A stretch of 59,760 nucleotides of DNA, taken from Parvibaculaceae bacterium. GTDB taxonomy: Bacteria; Pseudomonadota; Alphaproteobacteria; Parvibaculales; Parvibaculaceae. Positions 6,941-17,459 of this stretch are shown in pieces. The notes under the pieces were generated by a model, which worked only from the letters and a program-made list of their open reading frames with translations, made no database searches and had not been told where the DNA came from. The translations under genes and the position numbers were made by a program. Every line of letters begins with the position of its first letter. Within the stretch, counting starts at the first letter, position 1. The stretch is taken from NCBI GenBank assembly GCA_029209985.1, contig JARGNZ010000019.1:1-59760 (forward strand), written 5' to 3'.

Positions 6941-8368
6941 TTAGGCGGCAGTCCCGCCAATGGTCAAGCCGTTGAGCCGTAGGGTCGGTTGGCCCACACC
7001 AACAGGCACACCTTGGCCAGCTTTGCCGCATGTACCAATGCCCGGATCAAGTTTCATGTCATTGCCAATCATAGAAACTTTGGTGAGGCAATCAGGACCA
7101 TTGCCAATCAATGTTGCGCCTTTGACGGGCGCACCGATTTTACCATTTTCAATCATATAGGCTTCGGTGCAGCTAAAGACGAATTTGCCGGACGTAATGT
7201 CGACTTGGCCGCCGCCAAAGTTGACCGCGTAAAGGCCGTTCTTAACAGAAGATAGGATTTCGCCGGGGTCTTTGTCGCCGCCCAGCATATATGTGTTGGT
7301 CATACGCGGCATGGGCTGGTGAGCAAAGCTTTCACGCCGCCCATTGCCTGTCGGGGCCATGCCCATCAAGCGCGCATTCATGCGGTCCTGCATATAGCCT
7401 TTTAGGATGCCGTCTTCGATCAACACGGTTGAGCTGGTTGGCGTGCCTTCATCATCAATAGAAAGGGAGCCTCTACGGCCCGCAATAGTGCCGTCGTCAA
7501 CCACGGTCACGCCGGGAGACGCCACCCGCTCACCCAGCAACCCTGCAAAGGCCGACGTTTTCTTGCGGTTGAAGTCACCCTCAAGGCCGTGCCCGATCGC
7601 TTCATGCAGCAAGATGCCGGGCCACCCTGGCCCCAGCACCACATCCATTTCGCCGGCAGGAGCCGGAACAGCGTCGAGATTGACGATGGCTTGGCGCAAA
7701 GCCTCATCCACGTTGGCTTGCCAGCTTTCAGGACGAATAAAGGCGCTATAGCCTTCACGCCCGCCAACTCCGTAAGACCCGCTCTCTTGGCGGTCTCCGT
7801 CTCCGACAACCACAGAAACATTGAGGCGAACAAGGGGGCGCACGTCACGCACGACCCGGCCATCTGCCCGCATAATTTCAATCGATTGCCATTCGCCCGC
7901 CATGGAAGCGGAAACTTGGCGCACTCGTGGGTCTTTAGCTCGCGCATAAGCATCGATTTGTTCCAACAAAGAAACCTTTGCTTGGAACGTTTCGCCGCCC
8001 AAAGGATTGCTATCCGTATAAAGTTTCGTATTGGTGGGAGTAGGGCCCGCGGCCATTGTGCCCGCATAACCTTTTTTCACCACTTGCACAGCATCGCTTG
8101 CCCGCTTGAGGGCCGCTTCGGTGAGTTCGGATGCATGGGCATAGCCCGTGGCTTCCCCCGCAACGGCCCGCAGCCCAAACCCTTGGGTTGTGTCGAAGTT
8201 TGCCGCTTTCAAGCGTCCGTCGTCAAAAGCCAATGCTTCCGACATGCGGTATTCCAGAAACAGTTCCCCGTCGTCGCAGCCGTTCAATGTTTCTTTGACG
8301 GTGTTTTCCACCTGTCCTCGGTCTAATCCGGTTTGGTTGAAAAAGAGATCAGTGGATTGGTCCGACAT
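6941..8368 (-). CDS. tldD: Metalloprotease TldD
   Basis: A 475-residue TldD. The zinc motif HExxxH appears as HEAIGHGLEGDFNRK at about residue 253, with typical C-terminal blocks TNTYMLGGDKDPGEI and NFGGGQVDITSGKFVFSCTEA and the tail VGVGQPTLRLNGLTIGGTA. TldD supplies the active site of the TldD/PmbA protease, which unwinds and cleaves short peptides; its partner pmbA is at the start of this window. The ATG at 8368 (MSDQSTDLFF) is preceded by GGAG eight bases upstream; the longer frame to 8395 is less likely. tldD next to the cytochrome oxidase operon is a familiar alphaproteobacterial arrangement, from memory. Confidence 0.95.
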   Translation of the reverse strand: MSDQSTDLFFNQTGLDRGQVENTVKETLNGCDDGELFLEYRMSEALAFDDGRLKAANFDTTQGFGLRAVAGEATGYAHASELTEAALKRASDAVQVVKKGYAGTMAAGPTPTNTKLYTDSNPLGGETFQAKVSLLEQIDAYARAKDPRVRQVSASMAGEWQSIEIMRADGRVVRDVRPLVRLNVSVVVGDGDRQESGSYGVGGREGYSAFIRPESWQANVDEALRQAIVNLDAVPAPAGEMDVVLGPGWPGILLHEAIGHGLEGDFNRKKTSAFAGLLGERVASPGVTVVDDGTIAGRRGSLSIDDEGTPTSSTVLIEDGILKGYMQDRMNARLMGMAPTGNGRRESFAHQPMPRMTNTYMLGGDKDPGEILSSVKNGLYAVNFGGGQVDITSGKFVFSCTEAYMIENGKIGAPVKGATLIGNGPDCLTKVSMIGNDMKLDPGIGTCGKAGQGVPVGVGQPTLRLNGLTIGGTAA

Positions 8369-8480
8369 GAAAGAAGCTCCGCAATCAAAGGGCAAATAGG
8401 GTTGGTCTTAATATAGGGAGGGATGTCTAAAGTTTCTGCCAAAAAGTGCGCAAAAACCAAACTCGGCTATGAAAAGCGCC

Positions 8481-8894
8481 TCAGACAGAAGGACTAAGCG
8501 GTTCGCCGATCCATTCTTCGACGGGCCGAAGGCGGCCCGGCAAGCCCGTGAGGTCGCAGGGCACAACAGTTGGGGCGCAGCTATAAAGCGGGTATTGGGT
8601 CAACCTGAGCTTGTCCAAGTCTAATAAAAAGACGCCATTGATGCGGCCAAACCAGTCGTCCCATTCGGCAAACCCCCAGCTTGGCCAAGTACTTGGTGGT
8701 GCATTTATAATATCGTGTATGGCTTGTGGGTGCGCGGTGCAAAACCCCACAACGCACTTCCCCGGATTTTTTGGGTCCAAGTATGGGGCTGATTCGCTGA
8801 GTAACGCTGGAACAGCGCCCCCATTATGAACAAGGTGAAGTCCCGCTGAAATGCGGTGGCCGACACAGAAGTGGATAAGGGCTTCATCTCTCAT
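8481..8894 (-). CDS. Hypothetical protein
   Basis: A possible 137-residue protein, unrecognised. It contains four Cys, is rich in Pro and Trp (TWPSWGFAEWDDWFGRINGV), and has no signal peptide or membrane segment. The ATG at 8894 with AGG nine bases upstream is preferred to a TTG at 8933. The frame is open and has an amino acid composition like a folded protein, but I see no motif, so the gene call rests on the open frame and its position between tldD and ctaC. Confidence 0.45.
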   Translation of the reverse strand: MRDEALIHFCVGHRISAGLHLVHNGGAVPALLSESAPYLDPKNPGKCVVGFCTAHPQAIHDIINAPPSTWPSWGFAEWDDWFGRINGVFLLDLDKLRLTQYPLYSCAPTVVPCDLTGLPGRLRPVEEWIGEPLSPSV

Positions 8895-9438
8895 CTGGAA
8901 CCTATGATTCTGCGCGCGAGAAAACAGGAGCAAACACCAAGCCTCGCGTGCGGGGTGCGTGGGCAGAGTTTAGCCTAGATTACGTCTTAGTGCCCAAAAA
9001 TGCACAATACCTCACGAAAAATGGCGAAATACGGCGGTTTTTAGCTGTTATGCCCCTTTGGTCTGGCGCTTCAGGATTGTGTCAAATAGTCGCAATTTAT
9101 CCAGATCGCTCAAGTTGAGCGTCGCAACTGGCTTTATAACCCTTATAGTAGCAAAGATTCGAAGCCACTCTATGGCGCGAGCATGTAGGCAATTTGAAGG
9201 CAAGAGGCAGCATTTTTCACAGAAAAATAGCGCTTTTTGGTCTGTTTGCTTGCGGCCCGTGCCAGATTGTGGTTTCTGACGATCAAATACCGACAACCAA
9301 CTGTGTCTGGATGGGGATCTGGGGATGGTTGGTGCGGGGCGATAGCAAATATCTGAGTTGGGGGGCTTGTGCCTCTCATCGACAAACTCACCTTCTGCCG
9401 TCGTTCGGGAAACAACATAAAGCGAGGAGCAGCAGTTG
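8895..9438. other. 544-base intergenic region upstream of ctaC
   Basis: No convincing gene on either strand. It should hold the promoter of the cytochrome oxidase operon and that of the minus-strand hypothetical gene. The only structured element I see is a perfect 15-base palindrome, CGCTCAA-G-TTGAGCG, at 9107-9121, which may be an operator. AT-rich hexamers resembling a -10 lie at 9135-9150 (TATAAC, TATAGT), but no matching -35 is clear. Confidence 0.4.
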
Positions 9439-10305
9439 ATGCGGTCTCTGAATAAAATTACGGCCGTAATGGCTGGCGTTGCAGCATTCTTTACAAGTAC
9501 TGCTGCTTGGGCGGTTGCTGGTCGGCCTACAGATTGGCAGATCAACTTTCAAGACGCTGTGACACCTGTGATGGAAGACATCATAAGTTTCGACAATTAC
9601 TTGCTTTGGATCATCACCGCAGTTTCTGTGTTTGTGTTGATCCTCTTGCTTGTGGTGATGTTGAAATTTAACGCCCGGGCTAATCCTGTGCCGTCGAAAA
9701 CAACACACCATGTTGGCATCGAAGTGGCGTGGACCATCATTCCTGTTTTGATTTTGGTGGCAATCGCCATCCCGTCATTCCGCTTGTTGTACCTACAGCG
9801 TACAATTCCTGAAGCAGACATGACCATCAAAGCAATCGGCTACCAATGGTACTGGGGTTACGAGTATAGCGATCTTGAAGACGTCGCTTTCGAAAGCGTT
9901 ATGCTGACGAAAGAAGAAGTCAAAGCGAAGGGCTTGCCTTCTAGCGTATATCTGCTGGAAACCGACACAGAAATTGTTGTGCCTGTAAACAAAACCATTC
10001 GTTTGCAAGTTACAGCCGAAGACGTCATTCACGCATGGACCATTCCATCCTTCGGTGTGAAAATTGACGCCGTACCGGGTCGTTTGAATGAAGCTTGGTT
10101 CAAAGCAACGGAAGTTGGCACTTACTACGGCCAATGTTCAGAGCTGTGCGGGATCAATCACGCCTTCATGCCAATCCGCGTTCGCGTGGTGACGCAAGAT
10201 GAGTTTGATGCCTGGACTGTTTGGGCCAAAGACGAATACGCCAGCATTGAAACATCAGTAAAATTTGCTGATGCGGACACTGTAAAGGCAGCAGTAGCAC
10301 GCTAA
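9439..10305 (+). CDS. ctaC: Cytochrome c oxidase subunit II
   Basis: A 288-residue COX2. It has an N-terminal signal-like segment, a transmembrane hairpin (about residues 50-120), then the periplasmic cupredoxin domain with the Trp-rich electron entry site GYQWYWGYEY and the CuA ligands in CSELCGINHAFM (two Cys, His, Met) plus the upstream His in DVIHAWTIPSFG. It receives electrons from cytochrome c and passes them to heme a in subunit I. The ATG at 9439 follows a TTG codon; GAGGAG lies upstream. It opens the ctaC-ctaD-ctaB-orf-ctaG-ctaE cluster. Confidence 0.98.
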   Translation: MRSLNKITAVMAGVAAFFTSTAAWAVAGRPTDWQINFQDAVTPVMEDIISFDNYLLWIITAVSVFVLILLLVVMLKFNARANPVPSKTTHHVGIEVAWTIIPVLILVAIAIPSFRLLYLQRTIPEADMTIKAIGYQWYWGYEYSDLEDVAFESVMLTKEEVKAKGLPSSVYLLETDTEIVVPVNKTIRLQVTAEDVIHAWTIPSFGVKIDAVPGRLNEAWFKATEVGTYYGQCSELCGINHAFMPIRVRVVTQDEFDAWTVWAKDEYASIETSVKFADADTVKAAVAR

Positions 10306-10351
10306 ACGACGCTACTCACTTAAACCGATAATCGACACGCTAATTAGATAA

Positions 10352-11977
<1,626 letters not shown>

Positions 11978-11991
11978 AGAACGATATCGTC

Positions 11992-12035
11992 GTCTGACCT
12001 CTTCCATCCATCTGTTGATGGGGGAGGGGCCAGAC
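11992..12035 (+). other. Stem-loop between ctaD and ctaB
   Basis: CCTCTTCCATC (11998-12008) pairs with GATGGGGGAGG (12017-12027) over 11 positions with G-T wobbles; outer arms GTCTG (11992-11996) and CAGAC (12031-12035) extend it. No T-tract follows, so it is more likely an mRNA stabiliser or processing site that shields the ctaD end than a terminator (inference). Confidence 0.5.
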
Positions 12036-12112
12036 GGCTCTTACGAAATGTGTTTGGGAGATGTTCTCAACACAGTGCATTCGACCAGACGACCGACAAC
12101 TGGAAACGCGAC

Positions 12113-13066
12113 ATGTCCGACGCATCAATTGACCAAAGCAAATCTTTACCGACGGTGGCCGACAATTTCGGCACAGCGGGCGACTATATTGAGCTTCTCA
12201 AGCCTCGGGTGATGTCTTTGGTTGTTTTCACCGGCTTGTCCGGGCTCGTGTGCGCGCCGGGCACCATTCACCCTGTCATTGCCTTTGTGGCACTGCTGTG
12301 CATCGCCGTTGGGGCAGGGGCCTCAGGTGCTTTGAACATGTGGTACGATGCTGACATCGACATCGACATGGAGCGGACAAAAGGCCGGCCTATTCCAACA
12401 GGACGGGTAACCCCTGAAGGCGCATTGGCTTTTGGCACCACCTTGTCTTTTGCATCTGTGCTGATCATGGGCTTGATGGTCAATGTTGTGGCGGGCGTTT
12501 TGCTTGCAATCACTATTGCGTTCTACGTTTTTGTTTACACAATGTGGCTCAAACGCACGACGCCGCAAAACATCGTCATTGGCGGCGCGGCAGGTGCTTT
12601 CCCTCCAATGATCGGCTGGGCTGCTGTGACAGGCACCGTCAGTCTTGAATCAATTACCTTATTTGCAATTATCTTTATGTGGACGCCGCCCCACTTCTGG
12701 GCGCTGGCTTTGTTCCGTTCTGAAGATTATCGCGCGGTCAATGTACCGATGCTGCCCGTGGTTGCAGGCAACAAAGAAACACGTCGCCAAATTCTCCTAT
12801 ACTCCGTGCTCTTGATGCCGATCACGGCGCTGCCGGTGTATTTTGGTTTTGCTGGCATTGCATATGCTGTGACGGCCTTTATTGGGGGCGCTGTTTTCCT
12901 CACACTGGCCTTCCTCATTTGGCAGCGCGGAGATGCCGATGCTGAGTTCAAGTTGGCCAAACGTCTATTCGCGTTCTCAATTCTGTATCTTTTCTTGTTA
13001 TTCGCGGTTTTGCTGGTTGAGCAGGGCTTGGGTGCATTTATTCCACTGACAGGATTTGTTTCATGA
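12113..13066 (+). CDS. ctaB: Heme O synthase (protoheme IX farnesyltransferase)
   Basis: A 317-residue UbiA-family prenyltransferase with about nine membrane helices. The first Asp-rich motif is NMWYDADIDIDMERTKGRPI (about residues 75-94), and the second conserved region is TPPHFWALALFRSEDYRAVN. It transfers a farnesyl group to heme b to give heme O, the precursor of heme A for the oxidase encoded beside it. The ATG at 12113 has GGAA upstream and yields a standard N-terminus; the frame upstream of it crosses the ctaD-ctaB stem-loop region. The last codon overlaps the next small gene by four bases. Confidence 0.96.
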   Translation: MSDASIDQSKSLPTVADNFGTAGDYIELLKPRVMSLVVFTGLSGLVCAPGTIHPVIAFVALLCIAVGAGASGALNMWYDADIDIDMERTKGRPIPTGRVTPEGALAFGTTLSFASVLIMGLMVNVVAGVLLAITIAFYVFVYTMWLKRTTPQNIVIGGAAGAFPPMIGWAAVTGTVSLESITLFAIIFMWTPPHFWALALFRSEDYRAVNVPMLPVVAGNKETRRQILLYSVLLMPITALPVYFGFAGIAYAVTAFIGGAVFLTLAFLIWQRGDADAEFKLAKRLFAFSILYLFLLFAVLLVEQGLGAFIPLTGFVS

Positions 13067-13269
13067 CTGATGCGAAAGTAACAAAAGCTTCCTTAGAAAT
13101 TGGCTCTCACCATGCGATTGAGCCTCCAGTGTGGACGCCTGCAATGCTGGCGCGGCGCCGTCAAAGAGCAACATATTTGGCTGTGGCTTTGATCGCGATG
13201 GTTGGGCTTTTCTTTGCCGTGACTGTGGTCAAAATTGGCGGAAACATTGTTGTGGAGCGCACTCTTTAA
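13063..13269 (+). CDS. Small single-helix membrane protein in cytochrome oxidase cluster (CoxF-like)
   Basis: A 68-residue protein with an N-terminal cytoplasmic part ending in MLARRRQRAT and one transmembrane helix (YLAVALIAMVGLFFAVTVV). Small one-helix proteins between ctaB and ctaG occur in many alphaproteobacterial oxidase operons and are sometimes called CoxF; the role is thought to be in oxidase assembly but is not established. The ATGA overlap with ctaB shows translational coupling. It ends 16 bases before ctaG. Confidence 0.75.
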   Translation: MTDAKVTKASLEIGSHHAIEPPVWTPAMLARRRQRATYLAVALIAMVGLFFAVTVVKIGGNIVVERTL

Positions 13270-13285
13270 GAGGGCGGGTATCATC

Positions 13286-13858
13286 ATGGCACTTCAAGAA
13301 AATACGTTTTCCCAAGCCCGCTCTGGTCGCATGATCGTAACGATATGTTTGGGCGTTGTGTTTGGAATGGCAGGTCTGTCATACGCTTCTGTGCCGCTCT
13401 ATAAGCTCTTTTGCCAAGTGACGGGATATGGGGGCACCACGCAGACTGCAGACATTGCGCCAGATGTTATTTTGGACCGTGAGATGACCATTCGCTTCGA
13501 CGCGAACACAACACGCGGCTTGGCATGGGAATTTGAACCGGGCCACGGGCCAATGACTGTTAAAGTTGGTGAGACCAATTTGGCCTATTATCAGGCGCAC
13601 AATCCGACTGACAAACCGATTACTGGCATGGCAATTTTCAATGTGACGCCACAAGAAGCCGGTTACTATTTTACCAAGATTGAGTGTTTCTGTTTTACAG
13701 AGCAAACACTCGCCCCCGGAGAAACCGTGGATATGCCGGTGAGCTTTTTCATCGATCCCGAAATCGCCGAGGAACCTAATCTGGACAGTGTGAAAACAAT
13801 TACACTTTCCTATACGTTTTATCCAAAAGAGCACACAGTTGCTTCGGCGGGAAATTAA
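13286..13858 (+). CDS. ctaG: Cytochrome c oxidase copper-assembly protein CtaG (Cox11)
   Basis: A 190-residue Cox11-type protein: one N-terminal membrane helix (about residues 17-38) and a periplasmic Ig-like domain. The copper-binding CFCF motif is in KIECFCFTEQTLAPGETVDM, followed by the conserved PVSFFIDPE. The upstream motif YASVPLYKLFCQVTGYGGTT is also standard, including a third conserved Cys. It delivers copper to the CuB site of subunit I. The ATG at 13286 (MALQENTF) was chosen over an in-frame upstream start that overlaps the preceding small gene; GGGCGGG serves as ribosome binding site. Confidence 0.97.
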   Translation: MALQENTFSQARSGRMIVTICLGVVFGMAGLSYASVPLYKLFCQVTGYGGTTQTADIAPDVILDREMTIRFDANTTRGLAWEFEPGHGPMTVKVGETNLAYYQAHNPTDKPITGMAIFNVTPQEAGYYFTKIECFCFTEQTLAPGETVDMPVSFFIDPEIAEEPNLDSVKTITLSYTFYPKEHTVASAGN

Positions 13859-13905
13859 GTTAAGGCTGGCATCAGGCCAGACCGACAGAACAGGAGTGAG
13901 GGGAC

Positions 13906-14763
13906 ATGGCAGACGCCCACGCTAAAAATCACGATTACCACTTGGTTGACCCAAGCCCATGGCCATTTGTTGGCTCTCTAGGTGCATTTGTCATGGCCGT
14001 TGGGGCCGTCTTCTACATGCACAACGAAGTAGAAACAGGCATCTGGGGCAGCCCATGGTTGTTCTATATCGGTTTTGCCATAGTTCTTTACACCATGTAT
14101 GGCTGGTGGGCTGATGTGGTGCGTGAAGCTGAAAACGGTGACCACACGCCAGTGGTGCAGCTGCATCACCGCTACGGCATGATCATGTTCATTGCCTCTG
14201 AGGTTATGTTCTTCGTGGCATGGTTCTGGGCCTATTTTGACGTCAGCCTGTTTCCTGACCAAGCACAACAATTCTTGCGCGTTGAAGCGACAGGTGGCGA
14301 ATGGCCTCCAGTTGGCATTGCGACATTCAATCCTTGGGACATCCCATTGATCAACACGCTGATCTTGCTGACATCTGGCACAACCGCTACTTGGGCGCAC
14401 CATGCGCTTTTGGAAGGCGACCGGAAAAGCGTGAAAACGGGTCTGATTTTGACCGTGATTTTGGGCGCTGTGTTCTCCATGTTCCAAGTATACGAATATA
14501 TGCATGCGACATTCCCATTCTTGGACAGCAACATCTATGGATCAACATTCTACATGGCGACCGGCTTCCACGGTTTCCACGTGTTGATCGGTACGATCTT
14601 CTTGGCTGTGTGTTTGCTCCGCGTTTACAAAGGTCACTTCACTGAGAAGCATCACTTCGGTTTCGAAGCTGCGGCTTGGTACTGGCACTTTGTTGATGTG
14701 GTCTGGTTGTTCCTTTTTGCCGCCATCTACGTATGGGGCGCAGGCACACCAGCTGCACACTAA
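13906..14763 (+). CDS. ctaE: Cytochrome c oxidase subunit III
   Basis: A 285-residue COX3 with seven predicted membrane helices. The family blocks [59 protein letters not shown] and the terminal [20 protein letters not shown] are all present. Subunit III stabilises the oxidase core and helps proton uptake. It is the last structural gene of the oxidase cluster and is followed by a strong terminator; GTGAGGGG precedes the ATG. Confidence 0.98.
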   Translation: MADAHAKNHDYHLVDPSPWPFVGSLGAFVMAVGAVFYMHNEVETGIWGSPWLFYIGFAIVLYTMYGWWADVVREAENGDHTPVVQLHHRYGMIMFIASEVMFFVAWFWAYFDVSLFPDQAQQFLRVEATGGEWPPVGIATFNPWDIPLINTLILLTSGTTATWAHHALLEGDRKSVKTGLILTVILGAVFSMFQVYEYMHATFPFLDSNIYGSTFYMATGFHGFHVLIGTIFLAVCLLRVYKGHFTEKHHFGFEAAAWYWHFVDVVWLFLFAAIYVWGAGTPAAH

Positions 14764-14781
14764 GCGATAAACATGTACACT

Positions 14782-14823
14782 AAGGGGCGGTGCACGGTCT
14801 GTCGGCACCGCCCCTTTCTTTTG
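14782..14823 (+). terminator. Rho-independent terminator after ctaE
   Basis: AAGGGGCGGTGC (14782-14793) pairs perfectly with GCACCGCCCCTT (14805-14816) around an 11-base loop, followed by a T-rich run. It ends the oxidase operon before the DUF983-surf1-thrC group. Confidence 0.9.
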
Positions 14824-14851
14824 GGGCGCACCTCTTTGAATTGGATTTGTT

Positions 14852-15226
14852 ATGGATGACCATTATTATCCGCCACAAAGCTCTCTACGCGTTGCCCTGC
14901 GCAGCTGTTGCCCGCGATGTGGGATAGGTAAACTGTATAAAAGCTTCCTTACGGTTGCAGATAAGTGCGACCATTGTGATGAGGATTTCAGCAAGATTGA
15001 CTCAGGCGATGGCCCAGCGGTGTTCATCATCATGATTGCTGGTTTTCTGTTGGTCGGCGGTGCCCTTTACGTCGAAGTGGTGCACCAACCAGCCTATTGG
15101 GTTCATGCGGTTATTTGGTTGCCTCTCGGAGTGCTCATTCCGCTTTTTCTCTTGCCCGGCATGAAGAGCTGGTTGATCGCGCAGCAATATAAATACAAAG
15201 CAAAACAAGCGAGTTGGGATGATTGA
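14852..15226 (+). CDS. DUF983 family membrane protein
   Basis: A 124-residue protein with two CxxC pairs in the N-terminal third (CCPRCGIGKLY and DKCDHCDEDFS), a zinc-ribbon-like pattern, and then two membrane helices (about residues 50-70 and 84-105). DUF983 genes typically sit beside the oxidase subunit III and SURF1 genes in alphaproteobacteria, which suggests an accessory role in oxidase assembly, but the function is not known. Its stop overlaps the start of surf1 (TGATG), so the two are coupled. Confidence 0.85.
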   Translation: MDDHYYPPQSSLRVALRSCCPRCGIGKLYKSFLTVADKCDHCDEDFSKIDSGDGPAVFIIMIAGFLLVGGALYVEVVHQPAYWVHAVIWLPLGVLIPLFLLPGMKSWLIAQQYKYKAKQASWDD

Positions 15227-16050
15227 TGGCTGAATCTAAGCGCCGCTTTATATTTCGCCCGCTTCCCGGCCTCACCGTCGCCTTTGTTCTGTCGCTTATT
15301 TTCTTGGTTGGATTGGGCAATTGGCAGTTGGAGCGCCGTGAGTGGAAGCTTCAAATTATTGAAGATATGCACAACCGCCTGAGCACGCCAGCACAAACAC
15401 TGCCCAGCCAGTCTGAATGGGCGCACAGCTTAGAGGCAATGGAGTGGCAGCCGATTGCAGTTGAAGGCACGTTCCTGCACGACAAGGAAGTGCACTACCT
15501 CTCTGGCTATAACCACGCTGGTTACCTCGTATTGACGCCCCTCGTTGTTGAAAACGGGGCGGGCAAAGCCATTGTCTTTGTCGCACGCGGAGATGTGCCC
15601 AAAAGCTTAAAACAAATTGAGGATCGCCCGGCTGGCTCGCAGCCTGAAGGCATTGTCAAATTGGTTGGCTACATGCGCCGCCCTGAAACATTAGGTCTTA
15701 TGGACTTTGAAGAGGACCGTGCAGCAAATATCTGGTTCACATTAGATTTAGAGCGCATGATCTCTTTTACAAATTTACCGGACCTGCCCGTCGCCCCCTT
15801 TTACTTAATGGCAATGAATGATGCCGATATCGGGGTTGCTTTGACACCGGGCCAAATGTCTAAATTAAACCAAACGTACAAAGACGCATCCGTTGGACCG
15901 TGGCCCAAACGACGCCCGCCAACACTCGAAATTAAGAACGATCACCTAAATTACGCGCTCACATGGTTGGGGTTAGCATTGGTTCTTGTTGTGATCTATT
16001 TTGCCTATCATAAAGCACAAGGCCGCATCGGCTTTGTTGAAGGAGAATGA
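15226..16050 (+). CDS. surf1: SURF1 family cytochrome oxidase assembly protein
   Basis: A 274-residue protein with the SURF1 layout: N-terminal helix (about residues 15-35) ending in GLGNWQLERREWKLQ, a periplasmic domain containing WQPIAVEGTFLHDKEV and a C-terminal helix (LTWLGLALVLVVIYFAYH). SURF1 is known to help insert heme A into subunit I. The ATG at 15226 overlaps the DUF983 stop codon. It is followed after one base by thrC. Confidence 0.94.
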   Translation: MAESKRRFIFRPLPGLTVAFVLSLIFLVGLGNWQLERREWKLQIIEDMHNRLSTPAQTLPSQSEWAHSLEAMEWQPIAVEGTFLHDKEVHYLSGYNHAGYLVLTPLVVENGAGKAIVFVARGDVPKSLKQIEDRPAGSQPEGIVKLVGYMRRPETLGLMDFEEDRAANIWFTLDLERMISFTNLPDLPVAPFYLMAMNDADIGVALTPGQMSKLNQTYKDASVGPWPKRRPPTLEIKNDHLNYALTWLGLALVLVVIYFAYHKAQGRIGFVEGE

Positions 16051-16051
16051 C

Positions 16052-17452
16052 ATGAGATATGTCAGCACGCGGGGGCAGGCCCCGGAATTAGGTTTTGAAG
16101 AGGTTCTGTTGACCGGCTTGGCGCGGGATGGCGGACTATATGTCCCCACCGAGTGGCCACGGTTTGACGAAGAAGAAATCGCCAGCATGGCGGGTAAGCC
16201 TTATACGGAAGTTGCTTACCGTGTCATGGCACCCTTTATTGGGGACGAAATTTCTGAGACAGATCTGCGAGGCATGATCGAAGAAGCCTATGGCACCTTT
16301 GGGCATGACGCCGTGGCACCGCTGAGCCAAATTGGCCCAAGCGATTGGTTGCTGGAATTATATCACGGCCCAACCTTGGCGTTCAAAGACGTTGCCATGC
16401 AAATCTTGGCACGCCTCTTTGATCATGCGTTGGCCAAACGCAAAGAGCGTGTCACCATTGTCGGTGCAACGTCCGGTGACACGGGCTCAGCCGCCATCGA
16501 AGCATTTCGCGGCCGAGACACAACAGACATCTTCATTCTGCACCCTAAAGGGCGTGTATCCGAAGTGCAGCGGCGTCAAATGACAACGGTCCTCGACTCC
16601 AACGTGCACAACATTGCCGTGGACGGCACGTTTGACGATTGTCAGGCCTTGGTCAAAGACATGTTCAATGACCACAGCTTCCGCGATGAAATCAATTTGG
16701 CCGGTGTTAATTCAATCAACTGGGGCCGGGTCATGGCTCAGATTGTCTATTACTTTACATCCGCTGTTGCCCTTGGTGCCCCTGAACGGGCGCTTTCTTA
16801 TTCTGTCCCAACCGGTAACTTTGGCGATGTGTTTGCGGGCTATGTGGCCGCGCGTATGGGGTTGCCCCTGGTGCGTTTGGTTGTTGCGACAAACACAAAT
16901 GACATTCTGGCACGGGCTTTAACGACAGGCCGCTACGATGTGGGAACCGTTGTGCCTACCATCAGCCCATCAATGGACATTCAAGTCTCGTCAAACTTTG
17001 AGCGCCTGTTGTTCGATATGTATGGTCGCGATGGCGGGCAGGTCACGCGCATGATGGAAGGGCTTAAACAGTCCGGTGGCTTTAGCATTGATGAGCCGCG
17101 TTTGAGTGCGGCCAATCAAGTTTTTGCTGCGTCGCGCACAAGCGAAGACGACACCAAAGCAACGATCAAAAAGTTGTTTGAAGACAATGGCCGCTTGATC
17201 GACCCGCATACCGCCGTCGGTGTTTTTGCTGCCGAACAGCATCGAGGGCATCGCCGCTTGCCAATGGTAACGTTATCAACCGCACATCCGGCCAAATTCC
17301 CAGCCGCTGTGGAAGAGGCGACAGGCCAAGCGCCTGCTTTACCTGCACGTATGCAAGATTTGTTTGACCGTGAGGAACGGCTAACATCTCTGCCAAATGA
17401 CCTTGCCGCAATTCAAACCTATATCCGCAAACATAATCGGATGACCGCTTAG
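16052..17452 (+). CDS. thrC: Threonine synthase
   Basis: A 466-residue PLP enzyme of the long threonine synthase type. The PLP Lys lies in LYHGPTLAFKDVAMQILARL; the phosphate-binding region follows in GATSGDTGSAAIEAFRGRD, and SVPTGNFGDVFAGYVAARMG is also diagnostic. It converts O-phosphohomoserine to threonine. The ATG at 16052 has AGGAG upstream; the longer frame overlaps surf1. The partner homoserine kinase gene (thrB) lies about 8 kb away on the other strand. Confidence 0.97.
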   Translation: MRYVSTRGQAPELGFEEVLLTGLARDGGLYVPTEWPRFDEEEIASMAGKPYTEVAYRVMAPFIGDEISETDLRGMIEEAYGTFGHDAVAPLSQIGPSDWLLELYHGPTLAFKDVAMQILARLFDHALAKRKERVTIVGATSGDTGSAAIEAFRGRDTTDIFILHPKGRVSEVQRRQMTTVLDSNVHNIAVDGTFDDCQALVKDMFNDHSFRDEINLAGVNSINWGRVMAQIVYYFTSAVALGAPERALSYSVPTGNFGDVFAGYVAARMGLPLVRLVVATNTNDILARALTTGRYDVGTVVPTISPSMDIQVSSNFERLLFDMYGRDGGQVTRMMEGLKQSGGFSIDEPRLSAANQVFAASRTSEDDTKATIKKLFEDNGRLIDPHTAVGVFAAEQHRGHRRLPMVTLSTAHPAKFPAAVEEATGQAPALPARMQDLFDREERLTSLPNDLAAIQTYIRKHNRMTA

Positions 17453-17459
17453 GAGCCAT

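Noticed and set aside
7589-8326. 245-codon frame antisense to tldD
   Set aside because: Composition and lack of motifs mark it as a shadow of tldD.
8611-8829. Plus-strand frame with a lipobox-like ISCMACGC
   Set aside because: The hydrophobic part is short, no ribosome binding site is present, and the minus-strand hypothetical is the better frame.
9048-9545. 165-codon minus-strand frame overlapping the start of ctaC
   Set aside because: It runs antisense into a certain gene, has an unnatural composition and no motif; the ctaC promoter is expected here.
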